DNA of 64,000 nucleotides, from contig OZ005648.1 of assembly GCA_963930645.1 (NCBI GenBank), positions 155,519,035 to 155,583,034 of the forward strand, in the 5' to 3' direction. The notes under the pieces were generated by a model. The model did not search any database. It was not told the origin of the DNA and was given only the letters and a program-made list of their open reading frames with translations. This DNA comes from Salticus scenicus (Eukaryota > Arthropoda > Arachnida > Araneae > Salticidae). A program made the position numbers and the translations under genes. Shown here in pieces: positions 1-11,650 of the stretch (its first letter is position 1; each line of letters begins with the position of its first letter).

Positions 1-1357
1 CTTTTTTAAAAATTATTTTATTTATATTTGCATTTTATTTATTTGGTTGCTTCTCTTTTCCCTTTGCATTTTTAAATAACATTTAACTTGTTTCAATATA
101 AGTCATGAACTTATAAACAATAAAACGTATATAAATAATATTGCCCCTCTTCTCTCTCTCTCTTTTTTTTTTTTTTTTTTTAATGAACCTTTTTATTTTA
201 GGAAAATAAAATTTAATAAATTGATTTATTAAGAAAAATATGAACGTGGCGATATTACTTTCATTCCCAGTAGCAGAATTTTATGTATCTATCTGCAGCA
301 AAATAAAATTTTTCTGCAATCTAAGAATATTGGGCCAAGTCTGGTAGCACATGAAGTATTATCAGTTCATAAAATATATAAAATTTACATCTATGAAGAA
401 AATAAATTGAAAATATACAAGTACAATAATGAAAAGACCTAAACGTAAATCAGATCTGTATTTTTTAAACCTGGCATTTCTTATTGAAATGTTAAATTAT
501 TCCGCAGAGCTTTAAAACAATCTGCAGCACTCACTGCCGTGCTGTACTATTTCTGCTACTGGGCTTTCATTTGTCCTATTATCTCAAATAAATAAATAAT
601 TACTTAAAGATAGTTTGTGAAATTTTAACACTTCAAGTAAAAATGAAAAGTAAAAACAAATATTATTTTTAAAACTTAAGGAGAAGATATAACAAAAATT
701 CTGCCTTTTCTCCCCAATTGTAACATAACCATAATTACAATATTGGTTTAAAATTGAAGTGGCTGTATTATTCCAGTGACCTTACGGCTACTCTTAATTT
801 TGTTTTATAAATTCACTTTACATAAACTAAATGGCAAAGACTATTGTGGTGAATCACAGACTACAATACAGGAAAAGGAATAACAAGTACTACACCAAAA
901 ATAAAAATTATTTGTAATGTGCTACCAAGATGGAATTAAATATTAGTTTGGAAAAGAAGCTAGACTAATAAAATTGTTTTATGTTTGCATTAGTATTTGT
1001 ACTGCCTCACTAGTGGCTGAGAAGTTCTGATCTCAAAAAGTTGGTAAATGTGAGATGCCTGGCTTGATCCCAGATCGCTCTCGTCAGCCTACCCGTTCAA
1101 ATTTTTCTGTGGTTTTCTCTGAAACTCTCACAAATGCGTACAAGGACCCTTTAGAAAATCCCCACAGAGGGCACTTCCCTTCAGGCTTAGGACTATAGCG
1201 CAGTTAGTTGGCCTTAACCTTAACACGGACATACATACTGGTAGCATAAATTTTATGTCCAAGGTTTGGAGAAAAAGATCAATTCCTTTTTAAATACGTT
1301 ATGGATATTCTTTATTAATAGTGTATTGTGTATTAAACAATTTTATCACTATTTTCC
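1..1357. other. intergenic or intronic AT-rich sequence, no gene
   Basis: No coding sequence is recognised. A poly(T) tract lies near 165-182. The stretch at about 1000-1260 is richer in G and C than its surroundings and has the look of a dispersed short repeat, perhaps a SINE on the minus strand, but no convincing pol III A/B box pair or poly(A) tail could be fixed. No second copy was found in the window. Confidence 0.4.
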
Positions 1358-1628
1358 TATAATTACGAATGTTGTTTATTCCCGGTGTATTTGAAAATTT
1401 CATCACTATATTTTATGTATTTTTATTTAATTACGATTAATGTTTATTCCTGGTGTGCGTAAGATTTTTATCAATATTTTTATGTATTTTTCTATAATTG
1501 CGAATATTGCATATTCTTGGTGTATTTAAAAATTTTATCATTATATTTTATGTATTTTTATATAATTACGAATATTGTTTATTCATGGCGTGTTTAAGAT
1601 TATTATTATTATATTTTAGGCATTTTAA
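1358..1628. repeat. 68-bp tandem repeat, four copies
   Basis: Units start near 1358, 1425, 1493 and 1561. Each begins with a variant of TATAATTACGAAT, continues with GTTTATTC, GGTGT and TTTATCA and ends in TATGTATTTTTA. The period is close to 68 bp and copies differ by scattered substitutions. A short open frame that crosses it is a by-product of the repeat. Confidence 0.75.
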
Positions 1629-1796
1629 ATTTATCAAACAAAATGTTGAAGACATATATGTATATAATAAAAGAGAGAATTATTTTGCCAAAATCAATCA
1701 TTTGGTTAATTAGAATTAAATTTGCATAGATACATATCTTTAAATACTTATTTCATTAGATTATTTATCAGCTAATTTTTTGTTTTCTTTTTATTA

Positions 1797-2479
1797 CAGT
1801 AGAGAGACAGAAATCCGCCGAAGTCCGAAATCCGCACAGCTTATCAGATACAAACAATGAAATTCACAAGGTACAAAACTGCAAATCAAAATTTTTGAAA
1901 AAGATCTTGAATGCAGATTTTGTGAATGTATTTTATGATTACAAAAAAGAAAACATAATAATATGAAAGACTGCAAGAATCAAGTTGCTAAATATCAAAA
2001 GAAAATAATGATTATTATATTGATGATATCAATCAGGTAAACAATAACAAACTAATTTTGTTAATGCTATCTGATGAAGGCATTTTGCTTTCAATTTGTA
2101 AGGAAGAAATCAGTAAAATTATTAGAAAAATAAACTTGTTACTACTATTTACAATAAATAAATAAATCATGCAGGTCCAAGTATAGTTTAAAGTAAACTA
2201 CATGTGAACAGATTTTATCTAAATTTGACAAGTATTTTTTTCATTTTTATCTATTTTTTTCATTATACATATATTTTTTAATGTTCATTATTATTATTAT
2301 TATGAACCTAGTAATTTAATATTCAGTGTTACTATTCACTAGTCTGTGTTTAGTTTGAATAATATTCTGCTTTTATTTATCAAAGTGAAAATAATTCTTT
2401 ATGGGCCCCAAAATCCACCAAATCCTAAAATCCGCACAACCTCTGGTCCCGAGCTGTGCGGATTTTTGACTCTCTACTG
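1797..2479. mobile_element. pogo/Tigger-like MITE, copy A
   Basis: It is flanked by TA (1795-1796 and 2480-2481). The terminal inverted repeat begins CAGTAGAGAG and ends CTCTCTACTG, and AATCCGC-type motifs repeat just inside both ends. There is no transposase frame in the 683 bp, so it is non-autonomous. A relative in inverted orientation lies at 57048-57757. TA target and CAGT ends fit the pogo branch of Tc1/mariner; the family name is an inference. Confidence 0.75.
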
Positions 2480-2869
2480 TATATTCATTTGAAGGGTTAA
2501 AATTACTAATTTTTTACTGAAGTTCATTGTTGCAGTATGATTTTGATCATTTTTTCGTTCTGATTAAAACAGTCATATTCAAGGACTATTAACTATATGT
2601 TAGGCATTTGTTAGTTTGATGTCTAGATATTGATAAATGCACATTTATTTGTACTTACTATTTATTTTATACATGCATAAATTATTTTTGTTTTGTGAAT
2701 TATATATTTTTTTGTTTGAAATGTAGAAGAATTGTTTTTGATACTTGGTACGTTTAGGTTCATGTATTAAGTTTTATTTATATTTTAAGGCTTTCGATTC
2801 TGAATTTTCAATACCGTAAAATAAATCCCTGGATCTCTACTTACTAATTTTTCAAGTCTGCATTCAATC

Positions 2870-4955
2870 GTAGTGATGTGGATTGGGTAAATACCCAGTG
2901 GGTAGGTAAATATTTTTTGGGTATTTACCCAGGTATTTACCCGAGGCCTGGGTAAATACCCAAAAACTGGGTATTTTGGAAAAAAAATTATATATACTTT
3001 ATTGCATACAATAATTTGACTTACTAATGCACATAAAGAATATTAATTACTGCTTTAATTATTTTTTCTGAATTTTGTTTATTTTTTATTTTTTTAATTT
3101 CATTAAGAGACTTTTACTTATTAAATGTTAATACATTTGATCAATTTTAAGTGGGGAAAGAAAGAGGACCTGCTTTGAACTTTAGGCGACTGCTTTGACT
3201 GTTAGGCAACTCTCTACTTATTGTAGCCAGTAACTAAAACCAATATTGGGGGCTTGTATGGGGTATTTTACCCAATTATAAATCATTAGCCAATACATAT
3301 TTTTAAATTCTGTTTTGACATTCAGGAAATTCAAAACTGTTAAATTGATTATTATTATTATCTAAAAATTGATTTTTAAAAAATTTAATATTTTATTTTG
3401 AAGCTGTAAAATTCAAAATATCACTTAGTCAAAATTTGCAACATGCTTGTAATATATAGTACCTGCTGCTTATTAAAATCACATTCGTCCTGAGCCAAAG
3501 TGATTTTATTAAGCAGCTGATTTTTATATCCGGCGAAAGATCCTGCAGCTGTACTCAAGAAAGAGGTATTACTTTCCTGAATATGGAAAGAAATTTGAAA
3601 AGGTAACGAATAATGTAATTAATAAACAATATTAATTAAATTTTGATAGATAATTAATAGATTGTTCATTCAAAATAAATAAATTAAATACATCCCAAGT
3701 TTCGATACTCTTTCCTTCGAAGAAAATCATTATTACTTTCCCAAAAGTTCATGCATTATTTATTTATTTATATAATATCTTTCCGTTTAAATCTCTTGTT
3801 TCTTAGTTATTTCAAAATAAGAATTAGAAATTATCTTTTAATAATTAAAAAGAAAAAAAGAAAAAAATCACTTGCGAACGAAATCAAATTTGTAACTTAT
3901 TACCGCAAGAAAACGTTCTTTGAAATTGTCACCGAGACAAGTGATGGGGCATGTTCAATTTGTAACTATGCTGTAAGTGTAAAATCTTTGACAAAAAGTG
4001 ATAACAGTGAGATTGCTGTTTTTATTTTTATTTTTAGTTAAAAAAAAAAAAAATCACAGATTAAATAAAATTAAATAAAAAAAAAAAAAAAAATAGTGTG
4101 CATGAATTACATTTTTTGCTGCTGAAGATATTTTTTTTTTTAGTCTATTAACCAACGATGCTGATTTTATTAAGCGGCGGTTTAAAAAGTAGTTTGTATT
4201 GATTTGATTACAGTTCTGGTAATTTCATTAGATTAACCAGCTGATTTTATTAACCAATGAATTTATTAAGTGGCGGTTACTGTATTTTATTTTTGATCTT
4301 ATTACAGAACTTAAAAAGTCTATTGTTATATATATATTTCAAGTTTAAACCCCGCTCTCTATCTCTCAATCTCTCGTTTTTTTTGTTTGTTTTTTTTAAT
4401 GTCATTTTAGGATAATTTTAATATGGTTGCAAAAAACCCTGCAATAATTCTCAGACTTTTTAAAATAGTATCACAATTCCCTTTGCAATTGTATCTAGCT
4501 ATCTTTTTTTTTTTTTTTTTTTTTTTCTTTCCATTATCAGTTTCCTTTTTCATTTAAAACCAAACTCAACAGTTTCTTTCAGTTTAAATTAATTAATATT
4601 GCTATTAAAAATCTGAAAATACTTTATAGCTAAAAAAGAGCTAATATTTAAATCAAATATTTTATACAAAATGCATGATGTCGTATTGCATTTGTTTTTC
4701 TGATTAATTTTTTTAGTTTTATGAAAATTTAAAAATTTATGTAAGTCTCAAATGTTTCTAACTTTTCTTTACACACTCTGTCTCTCTCTTCCTTTATCTC
4801 TCTATATATAAATGCCATATTATACAGACATTTTATTCGAATAAAGTTCATTGAAAAATAAATACCCAGGTAAATACCCAAAATGGGTATTTACCTGGGT
4901 ATATACCTTGGGTATTTACCCTTAAAAATAAATACCCGGGTATTTTACATCACTA
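2870..4955. mobile_element. hAT-like non-autonomous element with GGGTAAATACCC subterminal repeats
   Basis: Ends read TAGTGATGT at the left and ACATCACTA at the right. ATTCAATC (left) and ATTCAATG (right) look like an 8-bp target duplication with one mismatch. Several copies of the palindromic motif GGGTAAATACCC cluster inside both ends (about 2886-2975 and 4863-4940). This resembles the subterminal transposase-binding repeats of hAT elements. No transposase is recognised. A pogo-like element is nested inside. Confidence 0.6.
3457..4282. mobile_element. pogo-like MITE nested in the hAT-like element
   Basis: TA flanks lie at 3455-3456 and 4283-4284. The left end TAGTACCTGCTGCTTATTAA pairs imperfectly with the right end, whose reverse complement begins CAGTAACCGCCACTTAATAA. 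Motifs of the form GATTTTATTAAGC recur inside. A 96-codon open frame at 3751-4041 is Lys-rich, shows no family I recognise and is probably not a gene. Confidence 0.5.
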
Positions 4956-5620
4956 ATTCAATGTAGTGGGTGTTCATATATACTTAAATTGTGATGCAAT
5001 TTTATTGTTTAATAATAGAATATATTTGAAATTAAAGATAATTTGGTTAATATGTGTTATATTTTGGTTGAATTTTTTTTCAAAATTTGTTTCCAGGTAA
5101 AATAAGTTCCCTTTAAATAGGTATAAATTATTTCTGCCGTATTATTCCATTTAGAACAGGATTTCTTTATTCACAGGTTTTACATACTGTATTCTGTAGA
5201 TTACAGTTTGTTTTGGTAAGTTTTGTGATGCAAATTATTAAAAAAATTCTGCATTGTGTACGCGTGTATGAATAAATATGTTTGCCCCCCCCCCCCCCCC
5301 CCGCCCCAAGAGATTTTTTCAAAGTCAGCATCGCTGTATGGAGAAAAGGACATGGCCACTCTGTTAAAATCAGTATTTTCAACAAGTTCTTCAACAATGT
5401 CAAATGTGCATATACTTTTCTTCAATGAGAGATTCAACACCCGATGAAGAATTTCGGAAAAAGGGGGAGCATCCCTCAGGAGAGGGTGGAGTTCTAGGGA
5501 CTTTAGGTATAAAGAGAAAAAAAAAATAGAGGTCAATATATCTTCTTTTAAAATATGATGATCGTGAATATGTATGAAATTTTATGCATTTCATCTTTTT
5601 TTAAATGAATTTTATTATTA
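4956..5620. other. non-coding stretch with poly(C) run
   Basis: A run of about 17 C, a G and four more C lies near 5285-5306. Overlapping open frames around 5200-5540 on both strands run into this tract as poly-Gly or poly-Pro. The minus-strand frame upstream of the tract is not obviously low-complexity but matches no family I can name. I do not call a gene. Confidence 0.35.
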
Positions 5621-8084
5621 CAGTACAAAGCCGAAAATCCGGAATCGTCGGGACCGCAGCAATTCCGGATTTTTGAATTTTCCGGATTTTTGGTCATTCC
5701 TAAAAAATATAATATTTTGGTTTAAGTATTTGGATAATATGCAAATTCAGGTGAAAAATAAAATATTACGATTTTTACTTTCTTCTATAGGTAATATAGA
5801 GAAAGTATTGGATTCGTGAAAATTTTCGACCTCCGTTTTTTGATGGATTTGCACGTTCTGGGATGTCCTGAACACGAATTGATAGTTTTTAGAAAATGTC
5901 TGCCTGTGTGTGTGTATCACTAATTTTGTGTCCACTGTATGTCACGAACCAATGAATGAAATTTAACCAAACTTGGTATTTAGTTGCACACTGACATAAA
6001 CTGGTGCTGATTAGATTTGTGGGTCAATCGCTCATCAGGTGGCGCTGTGATCGCAATTTTTTAAACTTTTAACATGGCATTATAGGACAAAATTTAGTAT
6101 GTGCATAATGAGAGTTATTTTAAACTTCTGATTGCAAAATTAATATGAATTATTGAAAATAGTAGTAGTTAACTAGGAAAAAATTTTTGTGCATGGGGGG
6201 GCAACGGTTCACCCCCTGGAGATGGGTATCTTTCGAAAGGTCTCGTCAATACCTTTAAAACGAATGGTTGAACTATAAATATGTGATAACTTAAAACAAA
6301 GTTATCGATTTTTTTTTACTTTTAACAAATTTTTTTTTATTTTTTTTTTTAAATATTGTTATTGAGTGAATTTGTATAGGAAAATATAGAAGAAAATCTT
6401 GTGGGGGCCACAACGTACTAGTTAAATATATTCTGTAATTTTTACTTTCTTCTATATGTAATATAGAGAAAGTATTGGATTCGCGAAAATTTTCGACCTC
6501 CGTTTTTTGATGGATTTACATGTTTTGGGATGTCTAGATTACGAATTAATAGTTTTTAGAAAATGTCTGTCTGTCTGTATCATTTTTTTGTGGACGCTGT
6601 ATCTCACGAACCAATGAATGAAATTTAACCAAACTTGGTATTTAGTTGCACCCTGACATAAACTGGTGCTGATTAGATTTTGGGATCAATCGCTCAACAG
6701 GTGGCGTTGTGATCGCATTTTATGCAAATTTTTAACATGGCAGCATAGGACAAAATTCCGTATAAATGGGCATAAAGAGAGTTATTTTACACTTGTGATT
6801 GTAAAATTAATATGAATTATTGATAATAGTAGTAGTTAACTAGGAAAAAAATTTTGTGCATGTGGGGGCATCGGTTCCCCCCCTGGGGGGGGAAGTACCC
6901 ACCCGGGGGGGCAAAGTTTCAAGATGGGTATCTTTCGAAAGGTCTCGTCAATACCTTTAAAACGAATGGTTGAACCATAAATCTGTGATAATGTAAACCA
7001 AAGTTATTGATTATTTTTACTTTTAACAAAACAAAACTTAGAAAAAAAAAAATTGCAATTTTTTTTTTTTTTAACGAAATTTAACCAAACTTGGTATTTA
7101 GTTGGTCCCCGACATTAACTGGTGCTGATTATGTTTGGGGATCAATAGCTCAACAGGTGGCGCTGTGATAGCATTTTATCTAAATTTTTAACATGGCAGC
7201 ATAGGACAAAAATTCGTATAAATGTGCATAATAAGAGTTGTTTTAAACTTGTGATTGTAAAATTAATATGAATTATTGATAATAGTAGTATGTAACTAGG
7301 AAAAAAATTTTCTGCATGGGGGGCATCGCTTCCCCCCCTGGGGGGAAGTACCCCCCCGGGGGGGATAAATTTTCAAGATGGGTATCTTTCGAAAGGTCTC
7401 GTCAATACCTTTAAAACGAATGGTTGAACTATAAATCTGTGATAATTTAAAACAAAGTTATCGATTTTTTTTACTTTTACCAAAAAAAAAAAAAAAAAAA
7501 CTTAGAAAAAAAATCGTACTTTTTTTTTTTTTTTTTTTTTAAATATTGTTACTGATTGAATATGTATAGGTAAATATAGAAGAAAGTCTTGTGGTGGCCA
7601 CAACATACTAGTTTCTTTTTTAATCAACTTTAACAGTAAATAAAACTAAAAATTAAACTTAAAAAACAAAAACAGATTTATTGAAATATTTGCATACAAA
7701 AATTAGCACAAACTACAATAAAAGGAAGTAAATAAGAAAAACATACCACTTTAAAAAAAAAATTCAGTGAATTTTTTTTTTAATACTTTAGGTTTTTCAA
7801 CTAAAAATTTCAGCATAATTGAAATAGAATATAGAATTTAGCTCTCAATTAGATAAATGTTTAAGAATTGTCACTATTATTATAATCTTCTTCTCCCTCC
7901 TCTTTCAGACTTTGCAAATGCCAGTTTTGAAGATTACTAATAAATAAAATACTTTTTCGGTTTTTTTTATTTAGATATATTTATACTTAAAAAAAAAAAA
8001 AAAAAATCGTTGTTGTTGATGATGATGATTAACGCCGCCAAATTTGTCCGGATTTTTGGAGTCCAGATTTTCGGCTTCGTACTG
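5621..8084. mobile_element. pogo/Tigger-like MITE interrupted by a tandem Helitron/HINE-like array
   Basis: TA flanks lie at 5619-5620 and 8085-8086. The left end CAGTACAAAGCCGAAAATCC pairs with the right end CGGCTTCGTACTG, and TCCGGATTTTTG motifs lie inside both ends. Without the foreign array at 5777-7621 the element is about 620 bp, close to the related pogo-like MITE at 32622-33205. No transposase is present. Confidence 0.7.
5777..7621 (+). mobile_element. three tandem Helitron/HINE-like units
   Basis: Units are about 5777-6421, 6444-7072 and 7073-7621; the third lacks the left end. Full units begin ACTTTCTTCTATA, which with AGAGAAAGTA forms a 5' palindrome. The same motif recurs inverted (TATAGAAGAAAGT) near the right end as a subterminal inverted repeat. 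The right end is a hairpin (TTGTGG, short loop, CCACAA) followed by a CTAG ending and T. This matches the plan of non-autonomous Helitron/Helentron elements such as DINE-1. Family placement is an inference. Related copies are at 44762-45528 and, partial, at 21285-21420. Confidence 0.6.
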
Positions 8085-8289
8085 TATTATTATTCAGTCC
8101 TATTGAATTGTTCTCCTGAGCATGAATCCTAAGCTGAAATTGAGTGTCGTGAAACGGCGATACAAATACAAGAACTGTCTACACAAAATCCAAATGACGT
8201 AAAAGAAAAACAGAAAAAAATTCCTGAGTCTAAAATACTCCCTACAGCGTGTAAATTGATGAACACTAATGAAAATAATAAGGAAATTA

Positions 8290-8550
8290 ATTTAAAATTT
8301 AGAAAGGTTGATATAGTGTGTGTTTTTTGCAATAAATCACATGCATCGGAGAGTTATAATGAGGTCTCTAAGTTAAATTTGGAAGATAAAAAGAATATAT
8401 ACTGAAAGAAAAAAGGGTTTGTTTTGTTTGTCTGAAGAAAAATCACAGAGCAAACCAATGTAGATCAGGGCATAGATGTCTTACTTGTAAAAGACGACAC
8501 TACGCTATAATATGCCCGGATTTACCCTCAAACAAATCAGATATTTCAAA
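8290..8550 (+). pseudogene. BEL/Pao gag-type zinc knuckles
   Basis: The segment around 8414-8532 encodes a CCHC knuckle with spacing C-x2-C-x4-H-x4-C (CFVC, then H, then C) followed by a second Cys/His cluster (CLTC, H, C). An earlier partial knuckle upstream (CVFC, H) lies in another frame and has lost its last Cys to Tyr, so a frameshift lies near 8400. These knuckles normally bind retroelement RNA in the Gag particle. They share the reading frame of the protease at 8657. No usable start codon is identified. Confidence 0.7.
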
Positions 8551-8656
8551 TAAGATTAATGAAGAAATAAAAACAAGTACATTAAATAATCATGTACAGC
8601 TCTCTGATGTATTTCTGCAAACTTTAATTGTTAGACTGCACAATAATAATAAAGAA

Positions 8657-9223
8657 ATGCTCGTAAGGGTAGTCTTGGACTCCGGTAGCATGAAATCCTA
8701 CATATGTACCGATATTATTGAAGAAATGAAATATATCTCAAGCAATGAAATAAACTTGCGTCAATCACTTTTTGGAGGTATTGAAACGAATGAAAATGTT
8801 TATAAAAATTATGTAATTGAATTAAGTAGTATGGACAGAAGTTATAAATGTAAATTTGACGCATTGGCGGAAAAACGTATTTGTTCTGAGCTTGGCCAAA
8901 TCCCATCTGGTCCGTGGTTAAATAAACTTAAGAAGCATCATATACAGCTTACGGACTTAGAAAATAAATACAAAGTGGATAAGGAAATAAAATTGCTAAT
9001 AGGGGCTGATATTATGGGTAAATTGTTAACGGGAAAAATAGTACCCCTTAAATCAAATTTAACTGCTATACATACTAAATTGGGATGGACTGTCGCTATA
9101 CATACTAAATTGGGATGGACTGTTCTAGGAAAATTTTTTGGCACAAAGAGCAATACACCTAGTAATCATTCTCTCGTTATCTCTTCTCTTTTGGTTAAGA
9201 ACCAGTGTGTAAGCGATCTGTAG
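8657..9223 (+). pseudogene. BEL/Pao aspartic protease region
   Basis: About 15 codons into the open segment is the active-site motif LDSGS (Asp-Ser-Gly), typical of the Pao-type retropepsin that matures the polyprotein. A second hydrophobic segment with GADIMG follows near residues 115-120, as in the family. A 30-bp stretch is directly duplicated in tandem near 9066-9123, adding ten residues. The frame stops at TAG (9221-9223) where relatives normally continue, and the same frame reopens at once. It is therefore part of an interrupted polyprotein, not a separate gene. Confidence 0.75.
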
Positions 9224-10157
9224 AAATTAGATGTATTGGGAATTACAGATCCTGCACACCGTAAAACTAAGCAGGAGTTAGAAGAAGAGACTAACAAGTA
9301 TTTTAAGGCGACTCTTCGTGTAAATTCCGACGGCAGATACGAGGTAGCTTTACCATGGGTAACGGATAATTCTGCCTTACCTGACAATAAAAAACTTGCT
9401 GAAAAAAGTCTGTTTAGTACGAAAAGAAAATTAGTTAATTCCAACAAATTAGAGGATTACTATGGGGTTTTTGATAATTGGTTATCACTTAGCATAATAG
9501 AAAAAGTAACAGAGACTAAATCAGAACACATACATTATTTACCGCATAGACCCATAATAAAAGAGGGTAGTACTACGAGTTTACGGCCAGTGTTTAATGC
9601 GAGTTCACATTCTCAGGGTTTTCCTTCATTGAATGATTGTTTATCTACGGGACCTAATTTAATAGAAATTATTCCAACAATACTAAATCGATTTCGTAAA
9701 AGCTACGTGGGTGTTACGTCAGATATAGAAAAAGCGTTCCTGCAGATTTCAATAAGAGACAAGGATCGCGACTTTTTACGTTTTCTGTGATTTGGTAGAG
9801 ATAATTCGGAACAAATTGAGGAGTATCGGCATCAAAGGGTTGTTTTTGGTTTAACATGTAGTCCTTATTTATTAGCCGCTACCTTACAATATCATTTAAG
9901 TAAAGTACCCGAAAATTTAAGCAATACAGCAGAAATTCTTAAGACATCATTTTATGTCGATAATTGTGTAACTAGTTTGAATTCTGAGTTAGAAATGAAA
10001 GAGTTTATCTTGAAGTCACAAATAATAATGTCTACAGGCAATTTTAATTTACGAGGGTGGAAATCTAATTTGCATAGTGTCACTCCAGACAATGAGTCGA
10101 TCACTGAAGAAAACATCTCCGTCTTGGGTCTTACGTGGTATACAGACCAGGGATTAA
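9224..10157 (+). pseudogene. BEL/Pao reverse transcriptase
   Basis: The open part (9236-9790) carries the BEL/Pao RT signature: YLPHRPI, the RPVFNAS block, the SLNDCL.TGPNL block and SDIEKAFLQI with the first catalytic Asp. The frame is broken by TGA at 9788, then continues with VVFGLTCSPYL and FYVDNC. The last carries YVDN, the BEL/Pao form of the YxDD catalytic box. The frame is the same from 8657 onward. At 10154-10157 (TTAA) the frame is cut by an insertion. Inactive through stops. Confidence 0.85.
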
Positions 10158-10672
10158 TCCAGCTTTTTAAAAATGGTACCCCATTTGTGAATTTATAAAA
10201 TAATTTGTGAAAACATCAAGTAAGTTTGTGAAAATTAATGATACTTGAGAATAATTAACTGAAATACAAAAAGCAATTTTTTTAATTTTAAAATACATTT
10301 AAAAAATAAAATGAAACAGTTATAACATAAATATATATATGGGCGAGTTAAGTTGTTTCTTATATGTAAGATAAGAAGGTGTTTACTTTGATATTTATCA
10401 TTGTCTCCAGGAAATATCCAAATTGGGGGTATTTTTGTGTGTTTGATGCAGTGAAGCTTTTAAAATTTTTAGTGTGCAGCTATATTGCTGAGAATTCACT
10501 TTGTGAAGGTGCCTCTTTGCTGAATGTTGAATTTGTGAAGGTACCTCATTGCTAAAAATTGACTTTGTGAAGGTACCTCATTGCTGAAAGTTGAATTTGT
10601 GAAGGTACCTCATAGCTAAAAATTGACTTTGTGAAAGTGCCTCAATGCGGCACTAAATTCGTTCTGGATTAA
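10154..10672. mobile_element. TTAA-flanked insertion in the BEL pol
   Basis: TTAA occurs at both edges (10154-10157 and 10669-10672). The inserted DNA begins TCCAG and ends CTGGA, a 5-bp inverted repeat. Removing 515 bp (the insert plus one TTAA) leaves the polyprotein frame in register, so this is a precise late insertion. TTAA duplication is the hallmark of piggyBac-type transposition. TIRs are very short and no transposase is present, so the superfamily is an inference. Confidence 0.65.
10490..10649. repeat. 32-bp tandem repeat, five copies
   Basis: Five units of exactly 32 bp follow one another, each starting GCTGA or GCTAA and ending in GAAGGTRCCTCAT-type sequence. Two variants alternate (GTTGAATTTGTG and ATTGACTTTGTG), suggesting an older 64-bp dimer. 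The array makes up the right part of the TTAA-flanked insertion. Confidence 0.85.
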
Positions 10673-11361
10673 CCTCTGCAGACAGTGATACTTTATCCTG
10701 CAAAGTGCCGTCAATTGATGAGCCCGATAAACTAATTACGAAAAGGTTAATTTTAGCCATTGCTCATCAAGTATTTGATCCAATTGGATTTACGGCACCT
10801 GTGACATTAATTCAGAAATTAATTTTGCAGGAAACATGGAATTTAAAACGAAAATTTACAGCATGGATCCAACAACTAAATTTAATATCAAAAATAAGGA
10901 TACCAAGATGGCTTAATATCTCCCCAGACGATTCATTAAGTTTGCATGTATTTTGTGACGCGAGTCAAAAATCTTACGCGGCGTGTGTGTTTTTAAGAGT
11001 CTGTCGAAGTGATCACGTGACCGTCAATTTAATACATGCTAGAAGTAGGATAGCGCCTCTAAAGGTTCTAACTATACCACGGTTAGAGCTCCTTGCTTGC
11101 TTGATCGGCGCTCGGTTGCTTTCGTCTGTGGTAGAAGATATGCAATTTTCCAGTATTGATATTCATTGTTGGACGGATTCTACTACTTCGTTATGTTGGA
11201 TTCAAAGAAATCAAAATTGGAGGACTTTTGTCCAAAATTGTATACGTGAAATAGTTTCCTTGACATCTCCCACCGTGTGGCGCAACGTTCTGGGTGCTCT
11301 TAACCCTGCCGATATAGCTTCTAGAGGATGTTCAGCCGAAAAATTGTCACAACTAAGATGA
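10673..11361 (+). pseudogene. BEL/Pao RNase H domain region
   Basis: The segment opens with the connection typical of BEL/Pao (PSIDEPD, then AIAHQVFDPIGF) and continues into the RNase H-like fold: FCDASQKSYAACVF (first Asp), IPRLELLA (Glu), WTDSTTSLCWI (second Asp) and NPADIASRG (final Asp). All four acidic positions are present. RNase H removes the RNA strand during reverse transcription. The frame ends at TGA (11359-11361) and goes on in the same frame for about 28 codons before further stops. Confidence 0.85.
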
Positions 11362-11650
11362 TGGGAGGGATGGTTACGCAATAACGAGGAGAGTTGGCCA
11401 AATTCAGAGGAATCTCCGGATGAGGATTTGGTTGGCTCAGAAATATGAAAAACTGTAATTATTGCCTTAAGCCAAACCCCATAACAGCGACTGGTATTAC
11501 AAGTATTTTTCATCTATAAGAAAAATTATTCGGATGATCTGTAGCATTTATCTACAGATTTTATTTTAAGCTAAGAAAATTTCCCAGTGAATCCTCAAAA
11601 ACTTTGTCAACTTCCGAACTTGAAAGAGCTGAAATCGCTCACTTCTGAAA

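Noticed and set aside
5201..5536. 111-codon minus-strand frame ending in a Gly run
   Set aside because: It runs into a homopolymer tract and matches no family I recognise; overlapping frames of similar length exist on both strands.
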